From NCBI RefSeq assembly GCF_900108345.1, contig NZ_FNVV01000014.1:1116001-1180000 (forward strand): DNA of 64,000 nt. The letters are read 5' to 3'. How positions within the stretch are numbered: position 1 is the stretch's first letter; each line of letters opens with the position of its first letter. The DNA is from Bacteroides ndongoniae (lineage in GTDB: Bacteria > Bacteroidota > Bacteroidia > Bacteroidales > Bacteroidaceae). Of the stretch, positions 57,242-64,000 are shown piece by piece. The notes beneath the pieces are model-generated. The model saw only the letters and a program-made list of their open reading frames with translations, made no database searches and was not told the origin of the DNA. The position numbers and the translations under genes are program-made.

Positions 57242-57291
57242 CAGGCGGAACTTTACGAATATCATCGATTCTGTAAAGTTCCGCCTGATTT
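57242..57291 (+). terminator. Hairpin terminator after recA
   Basis: A perfect 15-bp inverted repeat (57242-57256 with 57273-57287, stem beginning CAGGCGGAAC) with a 16-nt loop is followed by ATTTTAT. The T-run is short but the stem is very stable. It lies about 45 bp after the recA stop. Confidence 0.75.
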
Positions 57292-57381
57292 TATCTGTAA
57301 AGGTACGTAGCAAAACAAAAGGTAACAGCCCTATTGTTTTTAGGGCAGTCATCCGAAGCCAGCAAGGCCCTTCATTTTTCT

Positions 57382-57447
57382 CTAACTGGGAAAAAATTTT
57401 TTCCTAACTGGGGAATATTTTTTCCCTAGTTAGGAAAATTTTGCTAC
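57382..57447. repeat. Three tandem 22-bp units between convergent recA and yeiH-like genes
   Basis: Units start at 57382, 57404 and 57426, each with a CTAACT/CTAGTT anchor and a palindromic AT arm (for example GGAAAAAATTTTTTCC). The anchor and the start of the arm (CTAACTGGGGAA) are shared with the last unit of the array at 38.5 kb. The array ends about 10 bp before the stop codon of the transporter gene. Confidence 0.8.
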
Positions 57448-57456
57448 AGAATATCT

Positions 57457-58476
57457 TTAAAACCAATAGATATATGCCAAAGTACTCAAGCTGATAACTA
57501 CCCACAACAAAACGCCTTGAATCAGTGGCTTAATACCTACAGCCTTCAGGACATCGCGCGAGAGAGAGGCACCGATGAAGAACAAAGTAATCGTCAGCGT
57601 CTTGCGGGCAAATTCATTAATGCCTTCACCTATCATCATTCCTGTAGAAGTAGTACCCAGCACATAGGTATTGAACACCATAGCCAATACGAAAAAGAAT
57701 ATGAACCAGGGGATGCTGACTTTCTGACCTTTGCTCTTAAATATAAAGGATGTGACAAAGGCCAACGGAATAATCCAAAGGGCACGAGTCAGTTTGATTG
57801 TAGTAGCAATCTTCAGAGCCTCTTCACCGTAAGCCGCACCGGCACCTACCACCGAACTGGTATCGTGAATGGCAATAGCTGCCCACGTTCCAAATTCCTG
57901 TTGGCTCATATCAAGCGCATGACCTATCACCGGGAATATGAATAAAGCAATGGCATTCAGTATAAAGATGGTGCCCAAAGCGACCGACATTTCAGTATCT
58001 TTTGCCTTCAGCACAGGGCCTACAGCCGCAATGGCACTACCGCCGCAAATGGCTGTACCGGTACTGATCAGGTACGAAGTGTCACGGTCTACTTTCAGGA
58101 ACTTACGTCCTATCACCCAACCGATGAGCAAAGTACCAATCACCGAGATAATCGTAAACTCCATGCCCTCTTTTCCCGAAGCCAACGAAGCATGAAGATT
58201 CATGCCGAATCCCAGTCCGACGACAGAATACTGAAGCAGATATTTTGAAACCTTCTTATTGAATTTCGGATGTGCCTGTCCACACGACAGTGCAAATGCC
58301 AATCCCAGGAACAAAGCTACAGGAGGAGTGACCCATGCCGAATAAGCCTGCATACCTGGTACGTAGTCCAAAAGCAAGAAGAAAGAAAGGATAAAAAGCA
58401 GAGACACATAAATCATTTTATTGTTCCGCTGCAATGCAGACAGGCTTATAGCCTTTGTCGCCTGATGTGATGCCAT
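57457..58476 (-). CDS. YeiH/UPF0324-family putative sulfate exporter, membrane protein
   Basis: A 339-residue integral membrane protein with about ten hydrophobic segments. Family blocks include the central 'TGTAICGGSAIAAVGPV' and 'AAIAIHDTSSVVGAGAAYG'. Relatives are annotated as putative sulfate exporters; the substrate is not proven for this family. It converges on recA and has its own promoter boxes at 58529-58560. Confidence 0.88.
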   Translation of the reverse strand: MASHQATKAISLSALQRNNKMIYVSLLFILSFFLLLDYVPGMQAYSAWVTPPVALFLGLAFALSCGQAHPKFNKKVSKYLLQYSVVGLGFGMNLHASLASGKEGMEFTIISVIGTLLIGWVIGRKFLKVDRDTSYLISTGTAICGGSAIAAVGPVLKAKDTEMSVALGTIFILNAIALFIFPVIGHALDMSQQEFGTWAAIAIHDTSSVVGAGAAYGEEALKIATTIKLTRALWIIPLAFVTSFIFKSKGQKVSIPWFIFFFVLAMVFNTYVLGTTSTGMMIGEGINEFARKTLTITLFFIGASLSRDVLKAVGIKPLIQGVLLWVVISLSTLAYIYWF

Positions 58477-58528
58477 ATTAAATCTATTTTTTAGTTAATA
58501 AAACTGTTTAATTCCTCGATTTCGACCG

Positions 58529-58560
58529 CAAAGGTACGCTTCTTTCTATTACCACACCAA
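58529..58560 (-). promoter_or_regulatory. Promoter of the YeiH-family gene
   Basis: TACCTTTG on the - strand (58529-58536) matches TAnnTTTG; TTGG (58557-58560) lies 20 bp upstream in place of TTTG. It lies about 55 bp before the ATG at 58476. Confidence 0.5.
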
Positions 58561-58668
58561 TCGTTTCTTTTTATAGGATATAACTTCTGGTTATAGCATT
58601 TCTTTTAATGGGAACAATTCACTTTCTTTGTATCAGAAAACAGAAAAGCACAAAAGAAGAAATATAAC

Positions 58669-58839
58669 TCAACTTTCGCAAGCTCAAGTTGCAGTTGACA
58701 AGTAACAAGTTGACGAGTTAACAAGGCGTTTGTAGTGAGCCGTTTCAAGCGGCACTTTATCAAACAGGGAGTTCCAGCCTAGTAGACTTGTTAACTGAAG
58801 CCTTGTCTACTAATAAGTTGAGCACTTGCGAAACTTAAG
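58669..58839. mobile_element. 171-bp MITE-like element, copy 1
   Basis: It has imperfect terminal inverted repeats (left TCAACTTTCGCAAG-CTCAA, right end complement CTTAAGTTTCGCAAG-TG-CTCAA) and internal inverted repeats, but no reading frame for a transposase. AAATATAAC flanks both ends, consistent with a target duplication of about 9 bp. A second copy at 61632-61802 has the same length and differs at 5 of 171 positions. The right end lies 10 bp before the ATG of the patatin gene, so the element supplies most of its upstream region. Confidence 0.85.
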
Positions 58840-58849
58840 AAATATAACT

Positions 58850-59626
58850 ATGGACAAACAAAAAGTAGCATTGGTACTCTCGATGGGAGGTGCACGAGGA
58901 ATAGCCCACATCGGCGTAATAGAAACACTGCTGAAACATCATTTCGAGATAACTTCCATCACCGGCAGTTCTATGGGAGCTATGGTCGGAGCCATGTATG
59001 CTACCGGCAAACTGGAAGAGTGCAAAAACTGGTTCTGTTCCTGGAACAGATGGAAAATGCTGCAAATGGCCGATGTCACGATAAGCCGAAGCGGGCTGGT
59101 AAAAGGAAATCGTTTTATCCGCGAGCTTGGCCGCATTATTCCGGATGTCAGCATCGAAAGCCTGCCCCTACCCTATACGGCTTTGGCAACCGACATTGCC
59201 CACGACGAAGAAGTAAGATTTGTACAAGGCAGCCTGCTCGAAGCCATCCGCGCTTCAATGTCCATTCCTATGTTGTTCTGCCCTGTACGCAAAGACGGAA
59301 GAGTTCTGGTAGACGGCGGCATTCTGAACCCATTGCCTATACGGCATGCCCCGCGAAAAGAGGATACACTGCTGATAGCTGTCGATGTCAACGCACCATC
59401 CACAGACGAAAGTGCAAGACGCTTCAATCCATACTTGATATTGACCAAGTCGTCCAGACTCATGATGCAGGAAATAACCCGACGCGAAATTGCTCAATAT
59501 TCTCCAGACCTACTGATACAGATGTCCGGTGATGAATACGATATGATGGATTTCCATCGTGCTGCGTCCATCGTTGAAAGCGGCAAAAAAGCCGCCGAAG
59601 AAGCCCTTGCCTTATCCGGATATTAG
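58850..59626 (+). CDS. Patatin-like phospholipase family protein (RssA-like)
   Basis: A 258-residue cytoplasmic protein from the ATG at 58850; the frame is open further upstream only through the inserted element, so the TTG at 58826 is not credible. Patatin motifs are complete: oxyanion loop GGARG (13-17), nucleophile Ser41 in GSSMG and Asp155 in DGG. It should be a Ser-Asp acyl hydrolase acting on lipids or acyl esters; the substrate is unknown. The MITE-like element directly upstream probably replaced or separated the original promoter. It converges on the beta-barrel gene with an 18-bp gap. Confidence 0.9.
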   Translation: MDKQKVALVLSMGGARGIAHIGVIETLLKHHFEITSITGSSMGAMVGAMYATGKLEECKNWFCSWNRWKMLQMADVTISRSGLVKGNRFIRELGRIIPDVSIESLPLPYTALATDIAHDEEVRFVQGSLLEAIRASMSIPMLFCPVRKDGRVLVDGGILNPLPIRHAPRKEDTLLIAVDVNAPSTDESARRFNPYLILTKSSRLMMQEITRREIAQYSPDLLIQMSGDEYDMMDFHRAASIVESGKKAAEEALALSGY

Positions 59627-59644
59627 ACTGTCCGAATAACAGGG

Positions 59645-60928
59645 CTAATAAGAAAGACGGAAGCCAGCCTGCAACGTAAAATTACAAGGGTTCTCCTTAC
59701 GGATAGTCTGTATATCAGATCCATCATCGAAGAAATACGACACACCCGGCTCGACATAGAATCCCAAGTGATTGGTCAGGTTCAGCTGTGCACCGACAGC
59801 ACCCAATACAGAAAGCTGCAACGGCTTGACCGTTTCTTTTTCGCTGTCGATGGTGCCATACACACACTTTTCTACAGCGCCTCCTGCCGATACGTAAACG
59901 GTGAATGTCTTCGTATCAATGAAATTCCAGTTGGCCCTCAAAGGTATACCTATATAATGCAGCTTCTGGCTTACAATGTCCGAACTGCCGGCATATTTAA
60001 CATCCGAGGCAAGATAGGTATAGGTAAGTCCGGTTTCCAACGAAAAGCCTTTAGGAAGACCTTTACGCAACGAAAGCCCCACTGTAACCGGCTGTTTGTG
60101 ATCGATGGAAACAACCTGATTGCTTCTTCCCAATAAATAAGGGATTCCTCCCTGGAACACAACTTCCTGTCCTTCCGGTATGGTAACCATACCATTTGAT
60201 GTAGAAATCAAATCGACTTTACTTCCATTGGGTACCGAGCTGACACTGTAATCCTGCATCCAAGAATCAGTGTTGTTTAACGAATTGCCACCAGTATTTC
60301 CCACAGATATACCTACCGACCAGCCTTTCGACTTCTTATGCTTTTTCATTTCAGTCGGATAAGTCAGCTTTTCCTTCTTCACAGGCCGACGCTGTGCAGC
60401 CTGTTTCTTCTCCTCGTTCGATGCGGGAACAGTGGCTTTATCTTCTTCTCTCTCAGCCTTGTTATTTCCAGCTTTTTCTTCAGATACAACAGGCTGGGTT
60501 CTAGTCTCTTCTTCTTTTAGCACGTTTTCCTCCAGATTGTCCCGCAAATCAATCTGCTGTGCCACCAGATTCTTCGTCCGTGCCTTTCTACCTTTATTAT
60601 AATAAACAGGCTCAGGCATCTCAGTCTGCTTTTCCTGCACAGCCGGCTCCGGCAACTCATCGGGAACTACAGCCAAAGCAGGCATACTTGTATTCCTGAT
60701 TTCATCTGCTACCGGACTTTGCAACAGCCAGACTCCCACCGAAGAGACTACAAGCAGTAAAGCAACAGCAGCAGCTACCGTCCAGCGACGGAAAAATATC
60801 GTCCGCTTCATTCTGACAGGAGAAGGCTGCAATGCCTTTTCCAACCGTTCCCAACCATCAGACGGCAACGGTTCAGAATAATCGTCGAGACGTTCTTTCA
60901 TCTTTTTCAACCACAATTCCTCTTTCAT
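59645..60928 (-). CDS. Membrane-anchored protein with C-terminal outer-membrane beta-barrel domain, ECF sigma partner
   Basis: A 427-residue protein with three parts: a short cytoplasm-like N-terminus with a WERLEKAL helix (about 1-45) as in Bacteroidetes anti-sigma-type proteins, one membrane segment (about 50-70), a long charged low-complexity linker rich in Glu, Lys and Pro (about 90-200), and a beta-barrel-like domain of the PorT/OMP_b-brl kind (about 215-427, ending FTLQAGFRLSY). It follows the sigma factor gene by 15 bp, so it may sense the envelope and control that sigma factor. Function is inferred only from position and architecture. Confidence 0.75.
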   Translation of the reverse strand: MKEELWLKKMKERLDDYSEPLPSDGWERLEKALQPSPVRMKRTIFFRRWTVAAAVALLLVVSSVGVWLLQSPVADEIRNTSMPALAVVPDELPEPAVQEKQTEMPEPVYYNKGRKARTKNLVAQQIDLRDNLEENVLKEEETRTQPVVSEEKAGNNKAEREEDKATVPASNEEKKQAAQRRPVKKEKLTYPTEMKKHKKSKGWSVGISVGNTGGNSLNNTDSWMQDYSVSSVPNGSKVDLISTSNGMVTIPEGQEVVFQGGIPYLLGRSNQVVSIDHKQPVTVGLSLRKGLPKGFSLETGLTYTYLASDVKYAGSSDIVSQKLHYIGIPLRANWNFIDTKTFTVYVSAGGAVEKCVYGTIDSEKETVKPLQLSVLGAVGAQLNLTNHLGFYVEPGVSYFFDDGSDIQTIRKENPCNFTLQAGFRLSY

Positions 60929-60943
60929 ACGCTTTTCATCTGT

Positions 60944-61492
60944 TTAAGCATTGTTTTTCATCCACTCACGAATCTTAGTAGCCAGCGCAGCCTTCGCACG
61001 CACTAATTGTGAAGCAGACGATTTTTCGTTAATGCCCAGCAACTGGGCAATTTCTTTATGTGATTTTTCTTCAAATACGTATAAATTGAATACAGTACGA
61101 TAGCCTGTCGGCAATTCATTGATGAAACGCATCAGCACCTTTTGGGGAATAACATCAATCGAAGACGCGTCCGGTTCTTCATACACCTGAGGAACATTCT
61201 CCAAGGCTGTCGCCTGATTCATTACATCGTTCTTACGCAAATATTGCAATACTGTATTCACCATGACACGCTCCATCCACGCACGCAGAGAACCTTCGCC
61301 CCGCCACGTAAACTTATCGAAAGAATCGAATATCTTCAAGAAACCATCGTGCAACAAGTCCTGTGCAACCTCCCTATCGGTTATATAACGGAGGCAAACG
61401 CTGAACATACGCCCTGCATAATGCTCATACAACTCCTTGCGGGCAATATTGTCGCCTTGCCTACACCGTTCTGCCAGTACTTGTTCTTCCAT
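60944..61492 (-). CDS. ECF-type RNA polymerase sigma factor
   Basis: About 182 residues. The ATG at 61492 is preferred; a GTG at 61507 is also in frame. Region 2 (about 20-85: 'YAGRMFSVCLRYITDREVAQD' start, DGFLKIFDSFDKF) and region 4 (about 120-175: LPTGYRTVFNLYVFE, EIAQLLGINEKSSASQLVRAK) are clear, with no region 3. It is the first gene of a two-gene unit with the membrane-anchored beta-barrel protein downstream, a common pair in Bacteroidetes envelope signalling. Confidence 0.92.
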   Translation of the reverse strand: MEEQVLAERCRQGDNIARKELYEHYAGRMFSVCLRYITDREVAQDLLHDGFLKIFDSFDKFTWRGEGSLRAWMERVMVNTVLQYLRKNDVMNQATALENVPQVYEEPDASSIDVIPQKVLMRFINELPTGYRTVFNLYVFEEKSHKEIAQLLGINEKSSASQLVRAKAALATKIREWMKNNA

Positions 61493-61534
61493 CCTTTCTT
61501 TCAACACGTGTTTATTCTAAAAATGCAATGGCCG

Positions 61535-61542
61535 CAAAAATA
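61535..61542 (-). promoter_or_regulatory. Probable -7 box for the sigma factor unit
   Basis: TATTTTTG on the - strand matches TAnnTTTG, about 45 bp before the preferred ATG. A -33 box is not seen. Confidence 0.45.
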
Positions 61543-61631
61543 CTGCATCGGCAGCAGAAGTTTTTTTTCTTGTATTTCTTTAACATTTATCTGTGCAGTA
61601 ATCAGCCGGACAATGCATTTAAATAAACGAT

Positions 61632-61802
61632 TCAACTTTCGCAAGCTCAAGTTGCAGTTGACAAGCAACAAGTTGACGAGTTGACAAGGCGTTTGTAACG
61701 AGCCGTTTCAAGCGGCACTTTATCAAACAGGGAGTTCCAGCCTAGTAGACTTGTTAACTGAAGCCTTGTCAACTAATAAGTTGAGCACTTGCGAAACTTA
61801 AG
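61632..61802. mobile_element. 171-bp MITE-like element, copy 2
   Basis: Same length and same orientation as copy 1, 97% identical. TAAACGAT flanks both ends (8-bp duplication), which differs from the flanks of copy 1 and so supports independent insertion. An internal pair GTTGACAAGGC/GCCTTGTCAAC is perfect in this copy but degraded in copy 1. It lies about 50 bp before the start of the NigD-like gene. Confidence 0.85.
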
Positions 61803-61853
61803 TAAACGATCAAAGTTTTGACAACAAGATTTTCAAGGACTGCTAATTGGCTT

Positions 61854-62540
61854 ATGAAAACAAAGAGACCAATATTTATCATATTTATAGCTGCACTGCT
61901 GATGCCATTGTTGCATGCTTGCCTGGACGATGATACGACCAATCATCACCAGCTTACTATCGGCACAATCAAAGTAGTGGACGGACAGGAATATTACTTC
62001 GCATTGGATGAAGGTACAAAGATGTACCCCGGTGATACGACAAACATACACAACTATACTGTTGTTCCCGAACAGCGTGCCTTTGTATATTTCGACCTGC
62101 TGGAAGAAAAGGTTTCCGGTTACGATTACAACGCTGCCATCTACCGTATCGAGAATATTCTGACGAAGGACATTTACCTTATGCCCGCCGAAAAAGAAGA
62201 CAGCATCGGAGACGACCGCATCAATATTACAAACATGTGGATAGCCAACGACCATCTGAACATCCAATATCAGATACACTATGACGACACTTCAAACAAA
62301 AGTCACATGCTGAATCTGATTGTGAACGAAGCTGCAGATGATAAAAATGACAAGGAAGACTATCTGACACTGGAATTCCGCCACAACGCTTATGGCGAGG
62401 CGCAACGCAAATTAGGTCCGGGAATAGTTTCGTTCAGGTTGAACAACATCAGACAACTGGCCGAAGGAAAGCGAGGGCTGAACATCCGCGTCAACACGCT
62501 ATACAACGGCATCAGTTATCAGACAATAGATTTTCAATGA
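61854..62540 (+). CDS. NigD-like lipoprotein
   Basis: About 228 residues from the ATG at 61854 (the frame is open to a TTG at 61818, in poor context). The signal peptide ends in a lipobox LLHAC followed by acidic residues, typical of surface-exported Bacteroides lipoproteins. An N-terminal OB-like part ('IGTIKVVDGQEYYFALDEGTKMYP' region) and a C-terminal beta part fit the NigD-like family, first known from a bacteriocin immunity neighbourhood but mostly of unknown function. It is a single gene with a MITE-like element upstream and a terminator downstream. Confidence 0.82.
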   Translation: MKTKRPIFIIFIAALLMPLLHACLDDDTTNHHQLTIGTIKVVDGQEYYFALDEGTKMYPGDTTNIHNYTVVPEQRAFVYFDLLEEKVSGYDYNAAIYRIENILTKDIYLMPAEKEDSIGDDRINITNMWIANDHLNIQYQIHYDDTSNKSHMLNLIVNEAADDKNDKEDYLTLEFRHNAYGEAQRKLGPGIVSFRLNNIRQLAEGKRGLNIRVNTLYNGISYQTIDFQ

Positions 62541-62571
62541 TACAACCTAAAACCTTATTATATTGACCGAC

Positions 62572-62611
62572 GAACGAGAATGTGCCCCAAAGCATATTCT
62601 CGTTCTTTTTT
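62572..62611 (+). terminator. Terminator after the NigD-like gene
   Basis: A 10-bp stem (GAACGAGAAT with ATTCTCGTTC, 62572-62581 and 62596-62605), extended inside by GTGC/GCA, is followed by six T. Confidence 0.85.
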
Positions 62612-62675
62612 CATAATGTATGGATTATCGTTTGGACAGCTATAAAATGACAACCACTCCCAATCGCCGCTAAAT

Positions 62676-62716
62676 AAAAAAGGCCCTGCAAGAAAACACT
62701 TGCAAGACCTTTTTTT
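62676..62716 (-). terminator. Terminator after tRNA-Ser
   Basis: On the - strand an A-rich/T-rich stem AAAAAGG...CCTTTTT with an inner TGCAAG/CTTGCA stem lies about 20 bp after the tRNA 3' end and ends in six T. Confidence 0.8.
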
Positions 62717-62737
62717 CATCACAGCAATCTAACTTCG

Positions 62738-62825
62738 CGGAGAGAACGAGATTCGAACTCGTGATACCCTTTAGGGGTATACACGCTTTCCAGGCGTGCC
62801 TCTTCAACCACTCGAGCACCTCTCC
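62738..62825 (-). tRNA. tRNA-Ser(GGA)
   Basis: An 88-nt class II tRNA. The acceptor stem starts GGAGAGG and pairs with TCTCTCC; the anticodon stem CACGC/GCGTG encloses loop CTGGAAA with anticodon GGA (reads UCC/UCU); a long variable arm (ATACCCC/GGGTAT) is typical of tRNA-Ser; the T loop is TTCGAAT. CCA is not encoded. It has its own promoter and terminator. A small - strand open frame across it is not a gene. Confidence 0.96.
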
Positions 62826-62863
62826 AATGCGGGTTAAACCGACTATTTTTCGTTTTGCGGGCG

Positions 62864-62894
62864 CAAAGATATTCAATATTTCCAATAATACAAA
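62864..62894 (-). promoter_or_regulatory. Promoter of tRNA-Ser
   Basis: TATCTTTG (62864-62871) and TTTG (62891-62894) on the - strand are 19 bp apart, matching the Bacteroides consensus fully. It is about 40 bp upstream of the mature tRNA 5' end. Confidence 0.7.
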
Positions 62895-62908
62895 AAAAGA
62901 GAAGTATT

Positions 62909-62940
62909 TTTCGTTACTAAGAAATAATGTACTACATTTG
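62909..62940 (+). promoter_or_regulatory. Promoter of the DUF4494 gene
   Basis: TACATTTG on the + strand (62933-62940) is a TAnnTTTG match; TTTC lies 20 bp upstream. It overlaps the upstream edge of the divergent tRNA promoter. Confidence 0.55.
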
Positions 62941-63024
62941 TCCTGCGCTTTACAACAAAGCATTCGCTTAAACGCGAAAAGATAAACAATAATAACTTTA
63001 CAACTAACTTAAAATTAGAAAATT

Positions 63025-63492
63025 ATGTCAATGCATACTTGGTTTGAGTGTAAAATCCGCTACGAGAAAACAATGGAAAACGGTATGAACAAGAAAGTTA
63101 CTGAACCCTATCTGGTAGACGCACTCAGCTTTACTGAAGCAGAAGCCCGTATCATCGAAGAAATGACTCCGTTCATCACAGGCGAATTTACGGTTTCTGA
63201 CATCAAACGTGCCAATTACAGCGAACTCTTTCCTTCGGATGAAGAAGCTGCCGACCGCTGGTTCAAATGCAAGCTGATCTTCATCACACTGGACGAGAAA
63301 AGCGGTGCCGAAAAGAAATCGTCAACGCAGGTTCTTGTGCAGGCTGCCGACCTGAGAGATGCCGTCAAGAAACTAGACGAAGGCATGAAAGGTACCATGG
63401 CCGACTATCAGATTGGCTCTGTAGCCGAAACAGCCATCATGGATGTATATCCATACAGCGCCGAACCCAACGACAAGCCGGAAGTACAATAA
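63025..63492 (+). CDS. DUF4494 protein of unknown function
   Basis: A 155-residue soluble protein without signal peptide. The sequence pattern (WFECKIRYEK, VTEPYLVDALSFTEAE, ADRWFKCKLIFITLDEKS) fits DUF4494, a small family conserved in Bacteroidetes. No catalytic motif is visible. It precedes the YggS-family gene by 30 bp and is probably in one unit with it. Confidence 0.85.
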   Translation: MSMHTWFECKIRYEKTMENGMNKKVTEPYLVDALSFTEAEARIIEEMTPFITGEFTVSDIKRANYSELFPSDEEAADRWFKCKLIFITLDEKSGAEKKSSTQVLVQAADLRDAVKKLDEGMKGTMADYQIGSVAETAIMDVYPYSAEPNDKPEVQ

Positions 63493-63522
63493 GAAATAGA
63501 AAACACCTAAGTATTATCACCC

Positions 63523-64000
63523 ATGATTGCAGAAAATCTGAAACAAGTATTGAATGAATTGCCCGCAGGGGTGCGGCTGGTTGCCGTTTCCAAATTTCAC
63601 CCCAACGAAGCAATAGAAGAAGCTTACCGCGCCGGACAACGGATTTTCGGCGAAAGCAAAGTACAGGAAATGGATGCCAAACATGAAAGTCTGCCTCAAG
63701 ACATCGAATGGCATTTCATCGGGCATCTGCAAACAAACAAAGTGAAATACATTGTTCCCTACGTAGCGCTTATACACGGGATAGACTCTTACAAGCTGCT
63801 TGCCGAAGTAGACAAACAGGCTGCCAAAGCCAACCGCACAGTCCGCTGCCTGCTACAATTGTACATAGCTCAGGAGGAGACCAAATTCGGTTTCAGCTTT
63901 GAGGAATGCCGCGAAATGTTGCAGGCCGGCGAATGGAAAAACCTGCATAACGTACAGATATGCGGCCTGATGGGCATGGCATCGAACACCGACAACGTAG
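63523..64000 (+). CDS. yggS: YggS-family PLP-binding protein (PLP homeostasis), 3' truncated by the window
   Basis: The reading frame starts at the ATG at 63523 and stays open to the last base (about 159 residues; the family is about 225). It shows the fold-type III PLP-barrel motifs: PLP lysine Lys24 in LVAVSKF, then FGESKVQEM, 'EWHFIGHLQTNKVKYI' and 'ETKFGF'. YggS/PLPBP proteins carry PLP without known enzyme activity and keep vitamin B6 and amino acid pools in balance. The 3' end lies outside the window. Confidence 0.93.
   Translation, partial: MIAENLKQVLNELPAGVRLVAVSKFHPNEAIEEAYRAGQRIFGESKVQEMDAKHESLPQDIEWHFIGHLQTNKVKYIVPYVALIHGIDSYKLLAEVDKQAAKANRTVRCLLQLYIAQEETKFGFSFEECREMLQAGEWKNLHNVQICGLMGMASNTDNV

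Noticed and set aside
58826..58849. Upstream TTG start of the patatin gene
   Set aside because: This start lies inside the inserted 171-bp element and its duplication. The ATG at 58850 gives the standard patatin N-terminus.
62670..62963. 97-codon - strand open frame
   Set aside because: It contains the complete tRNA-Ser gene, its terminator and part of its promoter.

Overview
The window looks like a piece of a gut Bacteroides chromosome. Supporting signs are paired SusC/SusD outer-membrane proteins, a hybrid two-component sensor (HTCS), NigD-like, META and DUF4494 proteins, and promoters with the Bacteroides -7 element TAnnTTTG. I cannot name the species; the gene set fits xylan-degrading members of the genus such as the ovatus/xylanisolvens or cellulosilyticus/intestinalis/eggerthii groups.

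Positions 1-52 kb hold one very large polysaccharide utilisation locus (PUL) for decorated xylan, probably glucuronoarabinoxylan carrying acetyl, feruloyl, galactosyl and glucuronosyl groups. The HTCS regulator is at the left end on the + strand. All other PUL genes are on the - strand, in five transcription units. Reading leftward from the right end: (1) susC-susD-susC-susD, a surface glycan-binding lipoprotein and a GH10 xylanase with inserted CBMs (38.7-51.7 kb); (2) GH2, GH115 alpha-glucuronidase (frameshifted) and a CE20-like acetylesterase (31.1-38.3 kb); (3) a GH5 glycanase with two in-frame stops, a GH10 xylanase and a GH127/GH146-type beta-L-arabinofuranosidase (25.3-30.9 kb); (4) a single GH43_12-like arabinofuranosidase flanked by terminators; (5) eight genes, many of them enzyme fusions: GH43-CBM6-CE1, GH43-CBM-GH8, GH43-GH97, GH97, E-set-CE1, CE1, GH31 and SGNH esterase-GH95 (4.4-22.7 kb). 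Four of the five units begin with the same promoter design: two GTWAC half-sites 21 bp apart, placed 29-30 bp upstream of a TAnnTTTG box. I infer this is the operator of the HTCS. The polymer would be cut at the surface (GH10, GH5), imported by SusCD and stripped of side chains in the periplasm.

From 52.5 kb to the end lies ordinary chromosome: an RCK/TrkA-like protein and a META lipoprotein; carboxynorspermidine synthase, peroxiredoxin bcp and recA; a YeiH-family transporter; a patatin-like protein; an ECF sigma factor with a membrane-anchored beta-barrel partner; a NigD-like lipoprotein; tRNA-Ser(GGA); DUF4494; and the start of a YggS-family gene.

Structures not explained by genes include: (i) a 171-bp MITE-like element in two 97% identical copies, each flanked by a target duplication and each just upstream of a start codon; (ii) a family of short intergenic arrays that keep a 22-bp period although their sequences differ; (iii) an 863-bp non-coding region upstream of the first susC, with extra operator-like pairs, a perfect 19-bp inverted repeat and a terminator-like hairpin facing away from susC; (iv) three inactivating lesions confined to about 4.5 kb of the PUL.
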